From: Myroides sp. JBRI-B21084
Lineage (GTDB): Bacteria > Bacteroidota > Bacteroidia > Flavobacteriales > Flavobacteriaceae
Length of the DNA stretch: 64,000 bases
Assembly (NCBI RefSeq): GCF_030545015.1
Contig: NZ_CP120653.1
Location: 1,364,001 to 1,428,000, forward strand
Direction: 5' to 3'
Below the pieces are notes generated by a model that had not been told where the DNA came from, ran no database searches, and saw nothing but the letters and a program-made list of their open reading frames with translations. Of the stretch, positions 25,818 to 34,789 are shown one piece after another. The first letter of the stretch is position 1; each line of letters starts with the position of its first letter. The position numbers were made by a program, and so were the translations under genes.

Positions 25818-27713
25818 TGCTGGGCTTCTGTCGTATATTTTGTCGATAATGAAGTCGTCATAAAATAGTATTTTTTCAATGTCTGTGTCCGAAAAAGTCA
25901 GTCCGTTGATTTTATATTCAAGAAATTTCAACATTTCTTTTCCTCTTTTAGCTATTTTGTCTTTCGTCCAAGTGTCGTGTTGGCTTATGTCTATTTCGTT
26001 GTAAGAACCTGTTCTAAATCGTTCCTTCTTATCCAACCAACTTTTATTGCCCAAAGAAGAGTTTTTTCCGTTTTTAAGAATTGTCAAGTTACCTAGTGAA
26101 TTTATCAGAACTTTTCTTGCTTGTTCAATGTCCTCTTCTTGTAAGCCGTTTGTAAAACCATTTACTGTGTCTTGCCAATTGTCCCAAAATTGCTGTGGAA
26201 TTACGTGTTCTATTGTTGTTTCTAAATAATCATCAATGGTAACTTTGTCGTTAGTTTCTTGTGCTTTATGTTTCAAGTGTTCTTCGTACTCAAACAAGAA
26301 ATATTTTAATGCACCCCAACGATGAAAACCTTTATTTCCTCTTTCGTAAGTAAATAATGATTTAAACGATTGAATGATGTTAGGAACAGCAACGGCAGTT
26401 CCTAACAAGTTAGTTTGCTTTTGATTGATTCCTTCAATGGTATCTTCGGCATTGTAAATATCTCTCGCCCAATTTGCCGTTGTTCTTTCGTCCATAATAC
26501 CAATTCCTGGAACACGATTTCGGAAAAGAATCTTTTCTAAATTCTCAAAAGTGATTGCGTGAATTGATGTGTCATTCGTTTGCTTCAAAATTGCGGCAAG
26601 GAATATTTTTATGTCTTTACGGCTTTCAAGAGTTAAAATGCGTTTTATCAATTTGGAATTGGAATTATGAATTTGATACCAAATTGGAGCCAACTCAGAA
26701 AGTTTTAAAATGTAATCGTCTATCTTTTTGTAAGAAATTGGTTCTTCTTTTTTGCCACTTTCGTCTAAATCGTATTTCTCGGGCTTGTTACAAAACATCT
26801 GAAAAACCTTTTCTTCTGCGACCTTCTCTGAAAATGTAGATTCAACGGGTTTCCTATACAAAGACAAGTGAGCCGATAAAAACACATCTTCGTCAAGAAT
26901 CTGTTCTGGGTTTTGTGCTAAGCAAGTGTAGATTTTTCCCCAAGCATCGTTGATTTTTTTTCGTAATGCCTTTTTGTCTTCGTCTGGATTTGTAAGTTTT
27001 TCTGTTAGATAAATAAGTCTGTTTTTAAGTTTTTCAAGAGTTGAAAGCGGTTTTCCTCTATTGTTCATAGTTTCAAATACAGCTTGAACGTCTAAGTCTT
27101 TTTCTATTGTTCTTATGTCAAACTGAAGTGAGGTTGTAATCTTCTTGAATAAAATGTTTTTTTGAGAATCGTCAAGTGTTGCAATTTTGTCTTGAAAGAA
27201 TTTTTTCGCAAATGCTAAATTTTTGGTGTAATGGTTTAAGTGTCCTTGATTAAGAACAATTTTATTGTCCTCAAAAATTGAATGGAGCAAAAAGTTGAAG
27301 TTTTTGTCAGAAGAAGCGTAGCTAAACTTATAGACTTTACTCTCTCCCGACATATTGGATTCATAAACAAATGTTTCTATTAGTTTTTCCTTTTTCTTTT
27401 CAGCATAACCAATTTCAGTTGCTTTCAGTAATTCAAAAAGTAGAATGCTAATAGAAGTTAATCTTTGTTGTCCGTCAACTACATTGTAAAATTTAACACC
27501 TGAAAGCCACTTTTCAGCTTCTGTAGGATTGGTTTCTTCAAGGTAAATTGTTCCCGTGTAGTGTTTTTTTAATTCGTCATCTACAGCAGGAATTTCGTCT
27601 AAATCGTCCCAAAGTTCATTTAATTGTTTTTCCTGCCAAGCATAGCCTCTTTGGTAGTCGGGTATGCGAAATATTCTTGTGTTAAATAAGTCTGTTAAAT
27701 TTATTGCTGACAT
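25797..27713 (-). CDS. GmrSD-type DUF262/DUF1524 restriction protein
   Basis: 638 residues. The N-terminus has the DUF262 (ParB-like) motifs FRIPDYQRGYAW and FYNVVDGQQRLTSISILL, then FETMNNRGKPLSTLEKLKN. The C-terminus has a DUF1524 HNH-type region (IEHVIPQQFWDNW ... SLGNLTILKNGKNSSLGNK). This is the single-chain form of the type IV GmrS/GmrD family, an NTP-dependent nuclease attacking glucosylated or otherwise modified DNA. The coding region crosses the attC GTTAGC core out of frame and stops 15 bp inside the palindrome, so the last residues (NSGLA) are encoded by attC. Single gene of the cassette. Confidence 0.85.
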   Translation of the reverse strand: MSAINLTDLFNTRIFRIPDYQRGYAWQEKQLNELWDDLDEIPAVDDELKKHYTGTIYLEETNPTEAEKWLSGVKFYNVVDGQQRLTSISILLFELLKATEIGYAEKKKEKLIETFVYESNMSGESKVYKFSYASSDKNFNFLLHSIFEDNKIVLNQGHLNHYTKNLAFAKKFFQDKIATLDDSQKNILFKKITTSLQFDIRTIEKDLDVQAVFETMNNRGKPLSTLEKLKNRLIYLTEKLTNPDEDKKALRKKINDAWGKIYTCLAQNPEQILDEDVFLSAHLSLYRKPVESTFSEKVAEEKVFQMFCNKPEKYDLDESGKKEEPISYKKIDDYILKLSELAPIWYQIHNSNSKLIKRILTLESRKDIKIFLAAILKQTNDTSIHAITFENLEKILFRNRVPGIGIMDERTTANWARDIYNAEDTIEGINQKQTNLLGTAVAVPNIIQSFKSLFTYERGNKGFHRWGALKYFLFEYEEHLKHKAQETNDKVTIDDYLETTIEHVIPQQFWDNWQDTVNGFTNGLQEEDIEQARKVLINSLGNLTILKNGKNSSLGNKSWLDKKERFRTGSYNEIDISQHDTWTKDKIAKRGKEMLKFLEYKINGLTFSDTDIEKILFYDDFIIDKIYDRSPAANSGLA

Positions 27714-27761
27714 AGTTTAATGTTCAAATTTCTTTTTGTTGGTTGCCGTCATAGCCTTGCA

Positions 27762-27891
27762 GCTAACGTTTCGGAGCTTTGCGTTCGGGCGGGTTTCGGA
27801 GCGCAATGTTTCAATTTATTACCAATGTTCAATAGAAGCACAAAGCTTCAAATTTGCACGTCAGCCCGCCTGACGCAAAGCCCGTGTTATG
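27762..27891 (-). repeat. attC 20 (family C)
   Basis: GGAGCTTTGCGTTCGGGCGGG-type left arm pairs with CCCGCCTGACGCAAAGCCC. Cores GCTAAC and GTTATG. Confidence 0.85.
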
Positions 27892-28387
27892 GGCTGTTTT
27901 TTCCTTTCTTGATGATGTTCCCTTCGTTGTCATAAATGGTTGTATAGTCGTCATTGTAAGTTCGACTTGTCACGCCAAGTTTGTCAAGCAGAGCATTTGC
28001 TTTAAGTCTTGTTGCAACCCAGGCTTCGTGATTGTCGATAAATTCCCAGTCCCAAATTTCAGAAGAAATGTCGTCTGTCCATTTTTTAAACTGTAGCAAC
28101 TCGTCTTTGAAAGATTTGTCAATTAAGCCATTTCGGAAAATTGTGTCGAAACAAACTGGAGTGAACGCGTAGTCAATTTCTGATTCAAGTTCAGTCATTG
28201 GATTAAATACAGGTCCAGCAAGTTCTTCCAAATCTTTTGACGTCAACGAAAAAAGAATTATCGAGTTTATCAAGTTTGAATAATAAAAATCAACGTGTTT
28301 GTCATATTCAATTGCCTCATTGTCGACTGATAAGTTGTCTGTCGATGTAGGTTTAATGCCAAATATTGATTTCAAGTTTATTTTCAT
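27887..28387 (-). CDS. Hypothetical cytoplasmic protein
   Basis: 166 residues, acidic, mostly helical, no signal peptide. Conserved-looking Trp-rich centre (KKWTDDISSEIWDWEFIDNHEAW). No family recognised. The stop TAA is the attC-core TAA at 27887-27889. Single gene of its cassette (GTTATGGGCT), preceded by a mini-cassette. Confidence 0.55.
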   Translation of the reverse strand: MKINLKSIFGIKPTSTDNLSVDNEAIEYDKHVDFYYSNLINSIILFSLTSKDLEELAGPVFNPMTELESEIDYAFTPVCFDTIFRNGLIDKSFKDELLQFKKWTDDISSEIWDWEFIDNHEAWVATRLKANALLDKLGVTSRTYNDDYTTIYDNEGNIIKKGKNSP

Positions 28388-28415
28388 TGCTGTCGGTCGT
28401 CAAAATAGCCCATAA

Positions 28416-28573
28416 CGGGGCAGCGGCTTTGCGAAGTTCTTTTTCCGAGCAAGCTCGGAGAAAGGATTTAGCAAAATCGCATGATGTGCGAAGTTCGCGA
28501 AGCGACAAGCGCATCGTGCGGTGTAGGCGCCGCCCCGATGTGGCGAAAGGAGCGTAAGCGGATTTCGCCACAT
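28416..28573 (-). mobile_element. 158-bp mini-cassette, copy 6
   Basis: Same plan, loop AA. The left arm reads GGGGCAGCGG instead of GGGGCGGCGG, weakening the long-range stem by one pair. Confidence 0.8.
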
Positions 28574-28698
28574 CGTTCCGGCGCTTGGCGAGGTTGCGAG
28601 CTTCGGAACCGATTATTTTCTGTTAAAGATAAAATTTCTTGCGAGAAATAAACTTGAATTTACTACAAAATTCGCAATCTTGCCAAACGCTTGTTGTG
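28574..28698 (-). repeat. attC 21 (family F)
   Basis: GGCGCTTGGCGAGGTTGCGAG-type left arm pairs with CGCAATCTTGCCAAACGC. Right core GTTGTG. Sister of attC 17. Confidence 0.85.
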
Positions 28699-28706
28699 TG
28701 CAGTTT

Positions 28707-29492
28707 TTATTTAAATTCGTTTAACATCATTTCAGATAAGTTAGTTTTGTCTTCTATCTTTTCAAATACTTTTTTCGCTTTTTTGATTATTTTTTCGTCA
28801 TTATTAGACTTTCCAATTTTTATTAAACTGAAAGCATAATTCATTCGATACTCATCATTTTTAGTGATTTTACCACTCATTTTTTCAAATGCTTCAATAC
28901 TTTCAATATATTTTTCATCTCTTGTTAGGAGAATTCCTTGGGTAAAATAAATTTCATCTCCAATATTTATTCCTTTTTCTTTGAATTTACGTATTGCAAT
29001 ATTTAAATTTTCTAAACCATTTTTTGTGTCACCAATAAAAATTGAAGTTGAAGCTATACCATAAAACCCTTCGGCACTTTCTGGGAAATATTCTTTCATT
29101 TCATTATATTTCTTTCTTGCAAGTTTAAAAGAGCCCATTTTAGAAGCCATAAAAGCTAAATTTTGTTTGAAAATTAAATTCTTATTGCTCAAACTATCTG
29201 CCATGTAGTAATACGTCAAAGCAGCTTTGTCCATATTTGAAAGTCTATATGTGTAACCAGCGAAAAAATATGCGTCGCAAAATGTGCTATCCTTTTTTAT
29301 TAAATCTAAAAATAATCTATTTGCCCCGCCAATGTATAGGTTCGCTTTTATGCAATCTATTCCTAATTTAAAATTTTCTTTAGATTCCTTATCATTTGGA
29401 ATTGGACAAATTGTATAATTTCCATTAAAATAATCTACTTGAGAATTACACAATTGTGATATAAGTAAAATAAATAATATGTAGTATTTCAT
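28707..29492 (-). CDS. Secreted TPR-repeat protein
   Basis: 261 residues with a signal peptide (MKYYILFILLISQLCNS). Several tetratricopeptide-like units follow, for example CDAYFFAGYTYRLSNMDKAALTYYYMAD, NLAFMASKMGSFKLARKKYNEM and FTQGILLTRDEKYIESIEAFEKM. Periplasmic or surface protein-interaction module. Single gene of its cassette (GTTGTGTGCA at both ends). Confidence 0.75.
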   Translation of the reverse strand: MKYYILFILLISQLCNSQVDYFNGNYTICPIPNDKESKENFKLGIDCIKANLYIGGANRLFLDLIKKDSTFCDAYFFAGYTYRLSNMDKAALTYYYMADSLSNKNLIFKQNLAFMASKMGSFKLARKKYNEMKEYFPESAEGFYGIASTSIFIGDTKNGLENLNIAIRKFKEKGINIGDEIYFTQGILLTRDEKYIESIEAFEKMSGKITKNDEYRMNYAFSLIKIGKSNNDEKIIKKAKKVFEKIEDKTNLSEMMLNEFK

Positions 29493-29543
29493 ATTTGTAT
29501 GTTTTAATTCATTCTGATTTTTAGCCTTTTAGGGCAAATTGCA

Positions 29544-29674
29544 CACAACGGTTCGGGGCTTTGCGTTCGGGCGGGATATCGAAGCACAAAAGCTGGTTTT
29601 ATTACTAATGTTTAATTGAAAAACTGCCGTTGAATTTTGCACTTCAGCCCGCCTGACGCAAAACCCTTGTTAGC
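29544..29674 (-). repeat. attC 22 (family C)
   Basis: CGGGGCTTTGCGTTCGGGCGG pairs with CCGCCTGACGCAAAACCC. Cores ACAAC and GTTAGC. Confidence 0.85.
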
Positions 29675-29690
29675 GGTTCGGCATTGTGTT

Positions 29691-30683
29691 TTAGCAATAG
29701 TCGTCAATTGTATCAGCTCCTGTCCATTCAAGTCCTTGTGCAAGAGTAAACTGTTTTTCTGCACCATCTTTCTCGAAAAAAGTCCCAAGACTATTATGAA
29801 CGAAAACGTTGTTCTGATAGGTTATCTCTGCCAAAGAATAAGGTTTTATCGGGTTTTCATCTCCACTTTTACACATAATCCACAATGTTTTTTCGTCATT
29901 TGAAATTGTATAACGTTCAATTATTGAACTTGTATATTGATTTCGGGAAAATACGTTCTCTGTTTTCAAATTTGCACAATAGTCAGCAATTGGATTAAGT
30001 GAATTTTCTTGTGGGCAACAAGGAAATTCACTTGGTGTTTTCCAATTTCGGACCTTTTGAACAGCATTTGGGGTTAGCGAATTTATAAACTCTAATTCTT
30101 TTTCAACATAGTCAGTAGTTTGTCTTGATATGCTTCTATTAAATATCCATTCTCCCAATGAACCACCTTGTAATGGCTTATCTTTTTCTGCCCAAGCCAA
30201 TAATCTTTCTTTACTTGCTTGTGCTTCTTCACGACTTACTGCACACATCCATTCATAATTTGGTTCTTGGAATTTGTCCCGAAATTTTGAAGGGTCGGCA
30301 AGAAATACTTCGACACTTCCGCAAACTATTTCAATACGTTTTGCTGTAATTGGATTAAGCAAAATATTTTCTAATCTTGTTACCCAACGTAGGTTGTCTG
30401 GGCGGTTATTTTGTTTGTTTGTGTCTATGTGGTCAACAACGTGTTCCTTTGTTGGCGGTTCTCCGTGAAATGCAGTCGCAACTATTCTATGAATACGAAT
30501 TGATGCAATTTCCAAATAACCTGTCTTGATGTTTAGTTTGCCAAAAGTCCATTTATTGTCTGTTGGGCGTGTTCGTTTGTTTATTGGCGAGTGTCTTAAT
30601 ACTGCACCATTATCCCGAACAGAGTAATACTCGTCCTTGTATAAGCATTTGGCTTCTTGTTCAAAATCGTCCAAAGAAATCAT
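29691..30683 (-). CDS. HNH endonuclease-domain protein
   Basis: 330 residues. Residues ~40-105 form an HNH_3 (homing-endonuclease-type) domain: IHRIVATAFHGEPP, VVDHIDTNKQNNRPDNLRWVT. The following ~220 residues are unassigned and carry a CC pair (FPCCPQ). Such proteins can be free-standing homing nucleases or restriction enzymes. Cytoplasmic. It is the second gene of a two-gene cassette with a secreted protein six bases upstream, which is an odd pairing for a homing enzyme. Confidence 0.75.
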   Translation of the reverse strand: MISLDDFEQEAKCLYKDEYYSVRDNGAVLRHSPINKRTRPTDNKWTFGKLNIKTGYLEIASIRIHRIVATAFHGEPPTKEHVVDHIDTNKQNNRPDNLRWVTRLENILLNPITAKRIEIVCGSVEVFLADPSKFRDKFQEPNYEWMCAVSREEAQASKERLLAWAEKDKPLQGGSLGEWIFNRSISRQTTDYVEKELEFINSLTPNAVQKVRNWKTPSEFPCCPQENSLNPIADYCANLKTENVFSRNQYTSSIIERYTISNDEKTLWIMCKSGDENPIKPYSLAEITYQNNVFVHNSLGTFFEKDGAEKQFTLAQGLEWTGADTIDDYC

Positions 30684-30689
30684 AGTCGA

Positions 30690-31106
30690 CTAATCAATTG
30701 GTTTAATAACTGAAACAATACCCCTTTTCTTGGTCTCCAAAGACCATTGAACTTGAACTACTATTCCACTAATTTGGTCAAGCAATAGAAAATTATACAT
30801 ATTTTCAGTTGGATAAAGGGTAAATCTCCCATTAACTTCTTCTTCTTTGTCAATAAGAGCTAGAGAATTTAAGACTAATTCACCAGTAGTGCTATCATCT
30901 TTTACAGAAAAATGGACTTGCCACATTTTTCCATTTCTTGTGTCTAATTTAATAAAAGTCCAATAGTTTTGAGTTGGAAAAAGTTGGTAAATGGCATTTT
31001 CAGAATTTTTTTTCTGTTGAACCGTATTGGTTGGCTTAGTTTGAGTTTGTCCAAACGAAATAGTTGTAAATAGTAAAAATGCTAATGTAAAAAAAACAGT
31101 CTTCAT
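30690..31106 (-). CDS. Secreted protein with two ~35-residue repeats
   Basis: 138 residues with a signal peptide (MKTVFFTLAFLLFTTISFGQ). The mature part has two copies of one motif: YQLFPTQNYWTFIKLDTRNG with WQVHFS, and FTLYPTENMYNFLLLDQISG with VQVQWS. This is a small repeat type common in Bacteroidota proteins of unknown function. Exported while its operon partner is a cytoplasmic HNH protein, so they may not act together. First gene of the cassette (GTTAGCGGT). Confidence 0.65.
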   Translation of the reverse strand: MKTVFFTLAFLLFTTISFGQTQTKPTNTVQQKKNSENAIYQLFPTQNYWTFIKLDTRNGKMWQVHFSVKDDSTTGELVLNSLALIDKEEEVNGRFTLYPTENMYNFLLLDQISGIVVQVQWSLETKKRGIVSVIKPID

Positions 31107-31152
31107 TTTGTCTGTGTCGTTAAGTGCAGGGTCGTTGTATGCTGACCGCTAA

Positions 31153-31310
31153 CGGGGCGGCGGCTTTGCGAAGTTCTTTTTCCGAGCAAGCTCGGAGAAA
31201 GGATTTAGCAAAATCGCATGATGTGCGAAGTTCGCGAAGCGACAAGCGCATCGTGCGGTGAAGGCGCCGCCCCGATGTGGCGAAAGGAGCGTAAGCGGAT
31301 TTCGCCACAT
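31153..31310 (-). mobile_element. 158-bp mini-cassette, copy 7
   Basis: Same plan, loop AA. Reads GGTGAAGGCG where most copies have GGTGTAGGCG (shared with copy 12). Confidence 0.8.
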
Positions 31311-31500
31311 CGGTAAACGGCTTTGCGATGTGCGGGTTTGATGCAACTGAAAGTTGTATTAAAACTGCGCTAAGCAAAGACTTTTTCTATGAACTAAATT
31401 AGAAATAAAAAGTGAAATAGAAAAGTCTTTTGCGTATAAATTTTGCAAAAATTTCAACGCAAGAGACTTTCATCCCGCATATTGCAAAACCGATGTTATC
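31311..31500 (-). repeat. attC 23 (long)
   Basis: ACGGCTTTGCGATGTGCGGG pairs with CCCGCATATTGCAAAACCG, ~190 bp. Right core GTTATC. The centre carries an AAGACTTTT ... AAAAGTCTT inverted repeat. Confidence 0.8.
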
Positions 31501-31514
31501 TGCAGCCAAATTTT

Positions 31515-32045
31515 TCATTTTGTTAGTTTTTTAAGGTCTTTTACTACAAAAAAGTCACTGAATAGAATAGGAATATTTAATTTATGATTTTCTTTAAGCA
31601 TTGTAAAATATATTTTATTTTCCTTTACAATAAATATTCGGCTTATTTCGTGACTTGAATTTATGCTCATTGAATTTGGTATGTTGTAAATAATTAATCC
31701 ATTTGAATTTCTGCGTATTTCATAGCCGTCTTTTAAGCAGTAATCTCGAATAATTTCAGCGTTTTTTTCTTCAGAATTTCGGGTTACAATTTTGTGAAAT
31801 TTTTTTTCACGTAATTTTTTATAAATAGCAAAAGCTGAAAAAATTGTGAACGCGAATGGAATGTAATATTCAGGTCCATTATCTGATTTGTAAGGGTCAA
31901 AATAAATTAGAAACGGTAGAATTGCGCCCCAAAGAAAAAATATACAAAAGATAATGGTGTCAATCTTGTCAAACCAATTTTCTTGAAAAACTAATTTTTC
32001 TTCTTCAATGCTTCTGCTTTTATTTAAGTTCTTTAGGTTACGCAT
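31515..32045 (-). CDS. Two-helix membrane protein with cytoplasmic C-terminal domain
   Basis: I chose Met at 32045 (MRNLKNLNKSRS). The frame is open back through the 158-bp repeat but that part is not gene-like. 176 residues: two membrane helices (about 29-47 and 63-79) and a ~90-residue C-terminal domain (EIIRDYCLKDGYEIRRNSNG...). No family recognised. Single gene of the cassette, flanked upstream by a mini-cassette (core GTTATCTGCA). Confidence 0.6.
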   Translation of the reverse strand: MRNLKNLNKSRSIEEEKLVFQENWFDKIDTIIFCIFFLWGAILPFLIYFDPYKSDNGPEYYIPFAFTIFSAFAIYKKLREKKFHKIVTRNSEEKNAEIIRDYCLKDGYEIRRNSNGLIIYNIPNSMSINSSHEISRIFIVKENKIYFTMLKENHKLNIPILFSDFFVVKDLKKLTK

Positions 32046-32066
32046 TTTTGGATTGGTTGCAGATAA

Positions 32067-32224
32067 CGGGGCGGCGGCTTTGCGAAGTTCTTTTTCCGAG
32101 CTTGCTCGGAGAAAGGATTTAGCAAAATCGCATGATGTGCGAAGTTCGCGAAGCGACAAGCGCATCGTGCGGTGTAGGCGCCGCCCCGATGTGGCGAAAG
32201 GAGCGTAAGCGGATTTCGCCACAT
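32067..32224 (-). mobile_element. 158-bp mini-cassette, copy 8
   Basis: Same plan, inverted apex loop TT. The flank after it (GAGCAGGGCTTTGCG) differs most from the other attC arms. Confidence 0.8.
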
Positions 32225-32349
32225 CGAGCAGGGCTTTGCGTTCGGGCGGGAATTCAAAGCACTTCCGATGATAAATTTACTAAAGTTTATTTAATATTTA
32301 AAAGTTGAATTTTGTACTTCTGCCCGCCTGACGCAAAACCCATGTTGGC
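32225..32349 (-). repeat. attC 24 (family C)
   Basis: AGGGCTTTGCGTTCGGGCGG pairs with CCGCCTGACGCAAAACCC. Right core GTTGGC. Confidence 0.85.
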
Positions 32350-32359
32350 TGTAGTTTTT

Positions 32360-32797
32360 TTATTCATTCTTTCGTCTTACTTTTTTTATCACAAACCCAC
32401 AAATAAAGATTGTCGCTGAAAACGTTAAGGCAAAAATAAACCCTGTTATAAATGCAAAATTTCTGCCAGTGTCACTTGTGATTTTCCGCATTGCTTCATT
32501 CTGCTCATTTGTAAGTTCTTTACCTCCAAACATTCCATCTTTGTCAAGGTCGTAACGATTTAAGTCCCATTGATAATAAATACTGTCGAACATTGCAGTT
32601 CCAACAATGAGTAAATATAAGCAAAGAAAAATTGTTATGGAAGTCCATAAAAGTTTATTATTTGCAAATAATGTCTTTCGTTTTAGAAGTATTGTCAATA
32701 GTCCAACTATACAAAAAAAAGTCGGAATGGCTAAATGATATGGAATTGTCAACTCGTCCATAACTTTTAAAACTGTTGATTTCTTAATATCAACCAA
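32360..32797 (-). CDS. Membrane protein with an EF-hand-like loop
   Basis: 145 residues with three hydrophobic segments (about 22-37, 50-70 and 112-135). Between the second and third lies DLDKDGMFGGKE, a complete canonical 12-residue EF-hand calcium loop (D1, D3, D5, G6, F8, E12), which would face the periplasm or cytoplasm depending on topology. Its start overlaps the end of the upstream small membrane gene by 31 bp, so expression is probably coupled. Function unknown. Confidence 0.6.
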   Translation of the reverse strand: MVDIKKSTVLKVMDELTIPYHLAIPTFFCIVGLLTILLKRKTLFANNKLLWTSITIFLCLYLLIVGTAMFDSIYYQWDLNRYDLDKDGMFGGKELTNEQNEAMRKITSDTGRNFAFITGFIFALTFSATIFICGFVIKKVRRKNE

Positions 32798-33021
32798 GCA
32801 ATAACATATAATGTAAACAATACAAATGAAAGTCCAATAGTCAAAACCAAAGTGAATGAAATTGCATTTTTGTTTTTTAGTTGTGGTCTAAATGTCAAAA
32901 TTAGTTTTCTGAAAATGAAGTATAAAATTCCTGTCACTGCTAAAAGTGTCAAGTAACTCAATGGGTGAATTGATGTTATGAAAGTCAAAAGTTTGTTTAT
33001 GAAATATTCAATTCTGTCCAT
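32767..33021 (-). CDS. Small two-helix membrane protein
   Basis: 84 residues with two hydrophobic segments (about 20-38 and 54-78) separated by a basic loop. First gene of a two-gene cassette (core GTTGGCTGTA), overlapping the EF-hand membrane gene. No family recognised. The pair could form a small membrane complex. Confidence 0.55.
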   Translation of the reverse strand: MDRIEYFINKLLTFITSIHPLSYLTLLAVTGILYFIFRKLILTFRPQLKNKNAISFTLVLTIGLSFVLFTLYVIAWLILRNQQF

Positions 33022-33044
33022 AGTGTAGGTCTTCCAAAATTACA

Positions 33045-33174
33045 GCCAACGGTTCTGGGCTTGGCGAAGGCTGGGAGTTGAAAGTAATAATGTTCAATTA
33101 GTTACCAAAGTTCATTAAAAGTGCAAATGTTCAATGTTTTACTATCGCCCAGCTTTTGCCAAACCCGTGTTGGC
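33045..33174 (-). repeat. attC 25
   Basis: TGGGCTTGGCGAAGGCTGGG pairs with CCCAGCTTTTGCCAAACCC. Cores CCAAC and GTTGGC. Confidence 0.85.
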
Positions 33175-33181
33175 AGTAGTG

Positions 33182-33904
33182 CTATATTTCATTTAGTTCT
33201 ATTCGCATCAATTCAATAATTTGGTCTTTAATGTTATTTATAACCATTGCAGAAATTTCGATTTCTCTTTGGTTGGCTTTCATTTGTGCCTGATTATTAG
33301 TAAGCATTAGAGATGGCAATGAACTCATTATTTTATTTGAGACTTCCATAGACTTGTCATATGCTAGGTTAAGTATATCTAGTTTATTTAAAATTTCGTC
33401 ACTTGCGATTAATCTAATGGTATTTGTTTCTTGTTTAATCTTAATTAAGTCTTGACTAGCATCAAATGTCAGTTTTTGTATTTTTTTAGACATTGTAGTA
33501 ATTGCGTTAGTTTCATTTCTTTTATTATTCTGACTTGAAGCATTTAAGTAATTTCTGTTGAACTCGTCTAAAATGGGCAATAGTCTTTCTTGGTTTTTTA
33601 CATTATTCTCCCTTGTAAATTGGTCAAGTAATTGAAAAAATTTTAAGTAATTTTCTTTTTTGCTTTCATATTGATATTTTCTTTTTGTAATATTAAGTTG
33701 ATGCTCTCTTTTAATTTCTTCCAATTCTCTATTGTATTGAGATTTTACCTGTTCTGTTTGCTCTACAATCTTTTTATTTTCAGACCTTAGAGCTTTTAGC
33801 TTTGCTTTCTCTTGAATGTAAGATTTGAAAAATAGCAATGTCGTTGTAATAAGTCCGCCAACTATGTAAAGAAAATAAGGTTGTAGTTTGTTAATAATTT
33901 CCAT
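33182..33904 (-). CDS. Membrane-anchored coiled-coil protein
   Basis: 240 residues: one N-terminal helix (about 10-27), then a long charged coiled coil (KSYIQEKAKLKALRSENKK through ~residue 100) and further helices. No enzymatic motif. Similar architectures occur in phage-defence membrane components, but nothing here identifies one. Single gene of its cassette (GTTGGCAGTA). Confidence 0.6.
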   Translation of the reverse strand: MEIINKLQPYFLYIVGGLITTTLLFFKSYIQEKAKLKALRSENKKIVEQTEQVKSQYNRELEEIKREHQLNITKRKYQYESKKENYLKFFQLLDQFTRENNVKNQERLLPILDEFNRNYLNASSQNNKRNETNAITTMSKKIQKLTFDASQDLIKIKQETNTIRLIASDEILNKLDILNLAYDKSMEVSNKIMSSLPSLMLTNNQAQMKANQREIEISAMVINNIKDQIIELMRIELNEI

Positions 33905-33930
33905 ATGTTGTTTTGGGTTCTGGCATTACT

Positions 33931-34060
33931 GCCAACGTTTTTCGGCTTGGCGATGTGGCGGATTTTTAGCACAAAAATTCAATAGAATTACCGCTGTTGA
34001 ACCTTGCACAAATGTTTCACAGAAGCACTTCAGCCGCCATATTGCCAAACCGATGTTATG
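33931..34060 (-). repeat. attC 26 (family A)
   Basis: TCGGCTTGGCGATGTGGCGG pairs with CCGCCATATTGCCAAACCG. Cores CCAAC and GTTATG. Confidence 0.85.
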
Positions 34061-34091
34061 CGATGGCCTTTTTCTTTCGTCCGCTTCCATG

Positions 34092-34784
34092 TCAAATTGT
34101 TAAGAATTGTTCGTAAAGAATTTTTGCATAATATTTTCCGTATCTGTTTATAATTACTTTGCTAAGTATAATTGGTAAAAAGTATATTGAGGTTAAAATG
34201 AAACCCAAATTTCTTGTCGCAATGTCGCCAGTGTAATATGAAGAAATAAGAATAATTAGTGAGATTGCAAACGCTAAGAATGAACCACCAATTAGGTTTC
34301 TGAAAAAACCATATTCAATATTGTGTTGTAGTAGTAAAGAGTTATCTCTTAGAACATTTCTAATCTGAGAAACAGTTGTCGCAATTAGTTTTCTTGCTCT
34401 TGGTTCGTCTGCCGATTCTTCAATTGAAGAAAGTAAAGTAATGTCAAACTTGTTTTTTATTTTTTCGTCAATTTTTTGCTTTATGCTTATTTCAAGCTCA
34501 TTGTTTGATTTAAGTAATAAGTTGGTTGTTGGCATATTAATTTCGTCCTTGAAATAAAGTCTTTGAAATATCTCTTTGGATAAGAACCGATTTATTTGAA
34601 CTAGCAAAAAAATTATTGCACCTGAAAAAACCAAATCGGTGATTATTGGAAGTGCTGTGTAAATATTTTCGAGTTTATCATGATATAGTGAAGCAACAAA
34701 ATTGTTGTAAAGAATTAAAGCTGGTATTGATGTCAATACCGTTGGAAACAATCTAGCTTTTAAATAGTATGTGTTTACAGCCAT
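34092..34784 (-). CDS. Four-helix membrane protein partnered with an MBL hydrolase
   Basis: 230 residues with four hydrophobic segments (about 14-30, 46-62, 166-184 and 192-210) and a ~90-residue helical cytoplasmic insert between the second and third pair. This resembles 4TM effector proteins of bacterial conflict systems in layout only. It follows the MBL-fold gene by five bases, so they form an operon in one cassette (GTTATGCGA). A membrane-perturbing effector is possible, unproven. Confidence 0.6.
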   Translation of the reverse strand: MAVNTYYLKARLFPTVLTSIPALILYNNFVASLYHDKLENIYTALPIITDLVFSGAIIFLLVQINRFLSKEIFQRLYFKDEINMPTTNLLLKSNNELEISIKQKIDEKIKNKFDITLLSSIEESADEPRARKLIATTVSQIRNVLRDNSLLLQHNIEYGFFRNLIGGSFLAFAISLIILISSYYTGDIATRNLGFILTSIYFLPIILSKVIINRYGKYYAKILYEQFLTI

Positions 34785-34789
34785 AACTT

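Noticed and set aside
29691..30683. Group I intron or intein signal from the HNH homing-type domain
   Set aside because: The domain sits in a free-standing gene; no interrupted host gene or splice motifs nearby.
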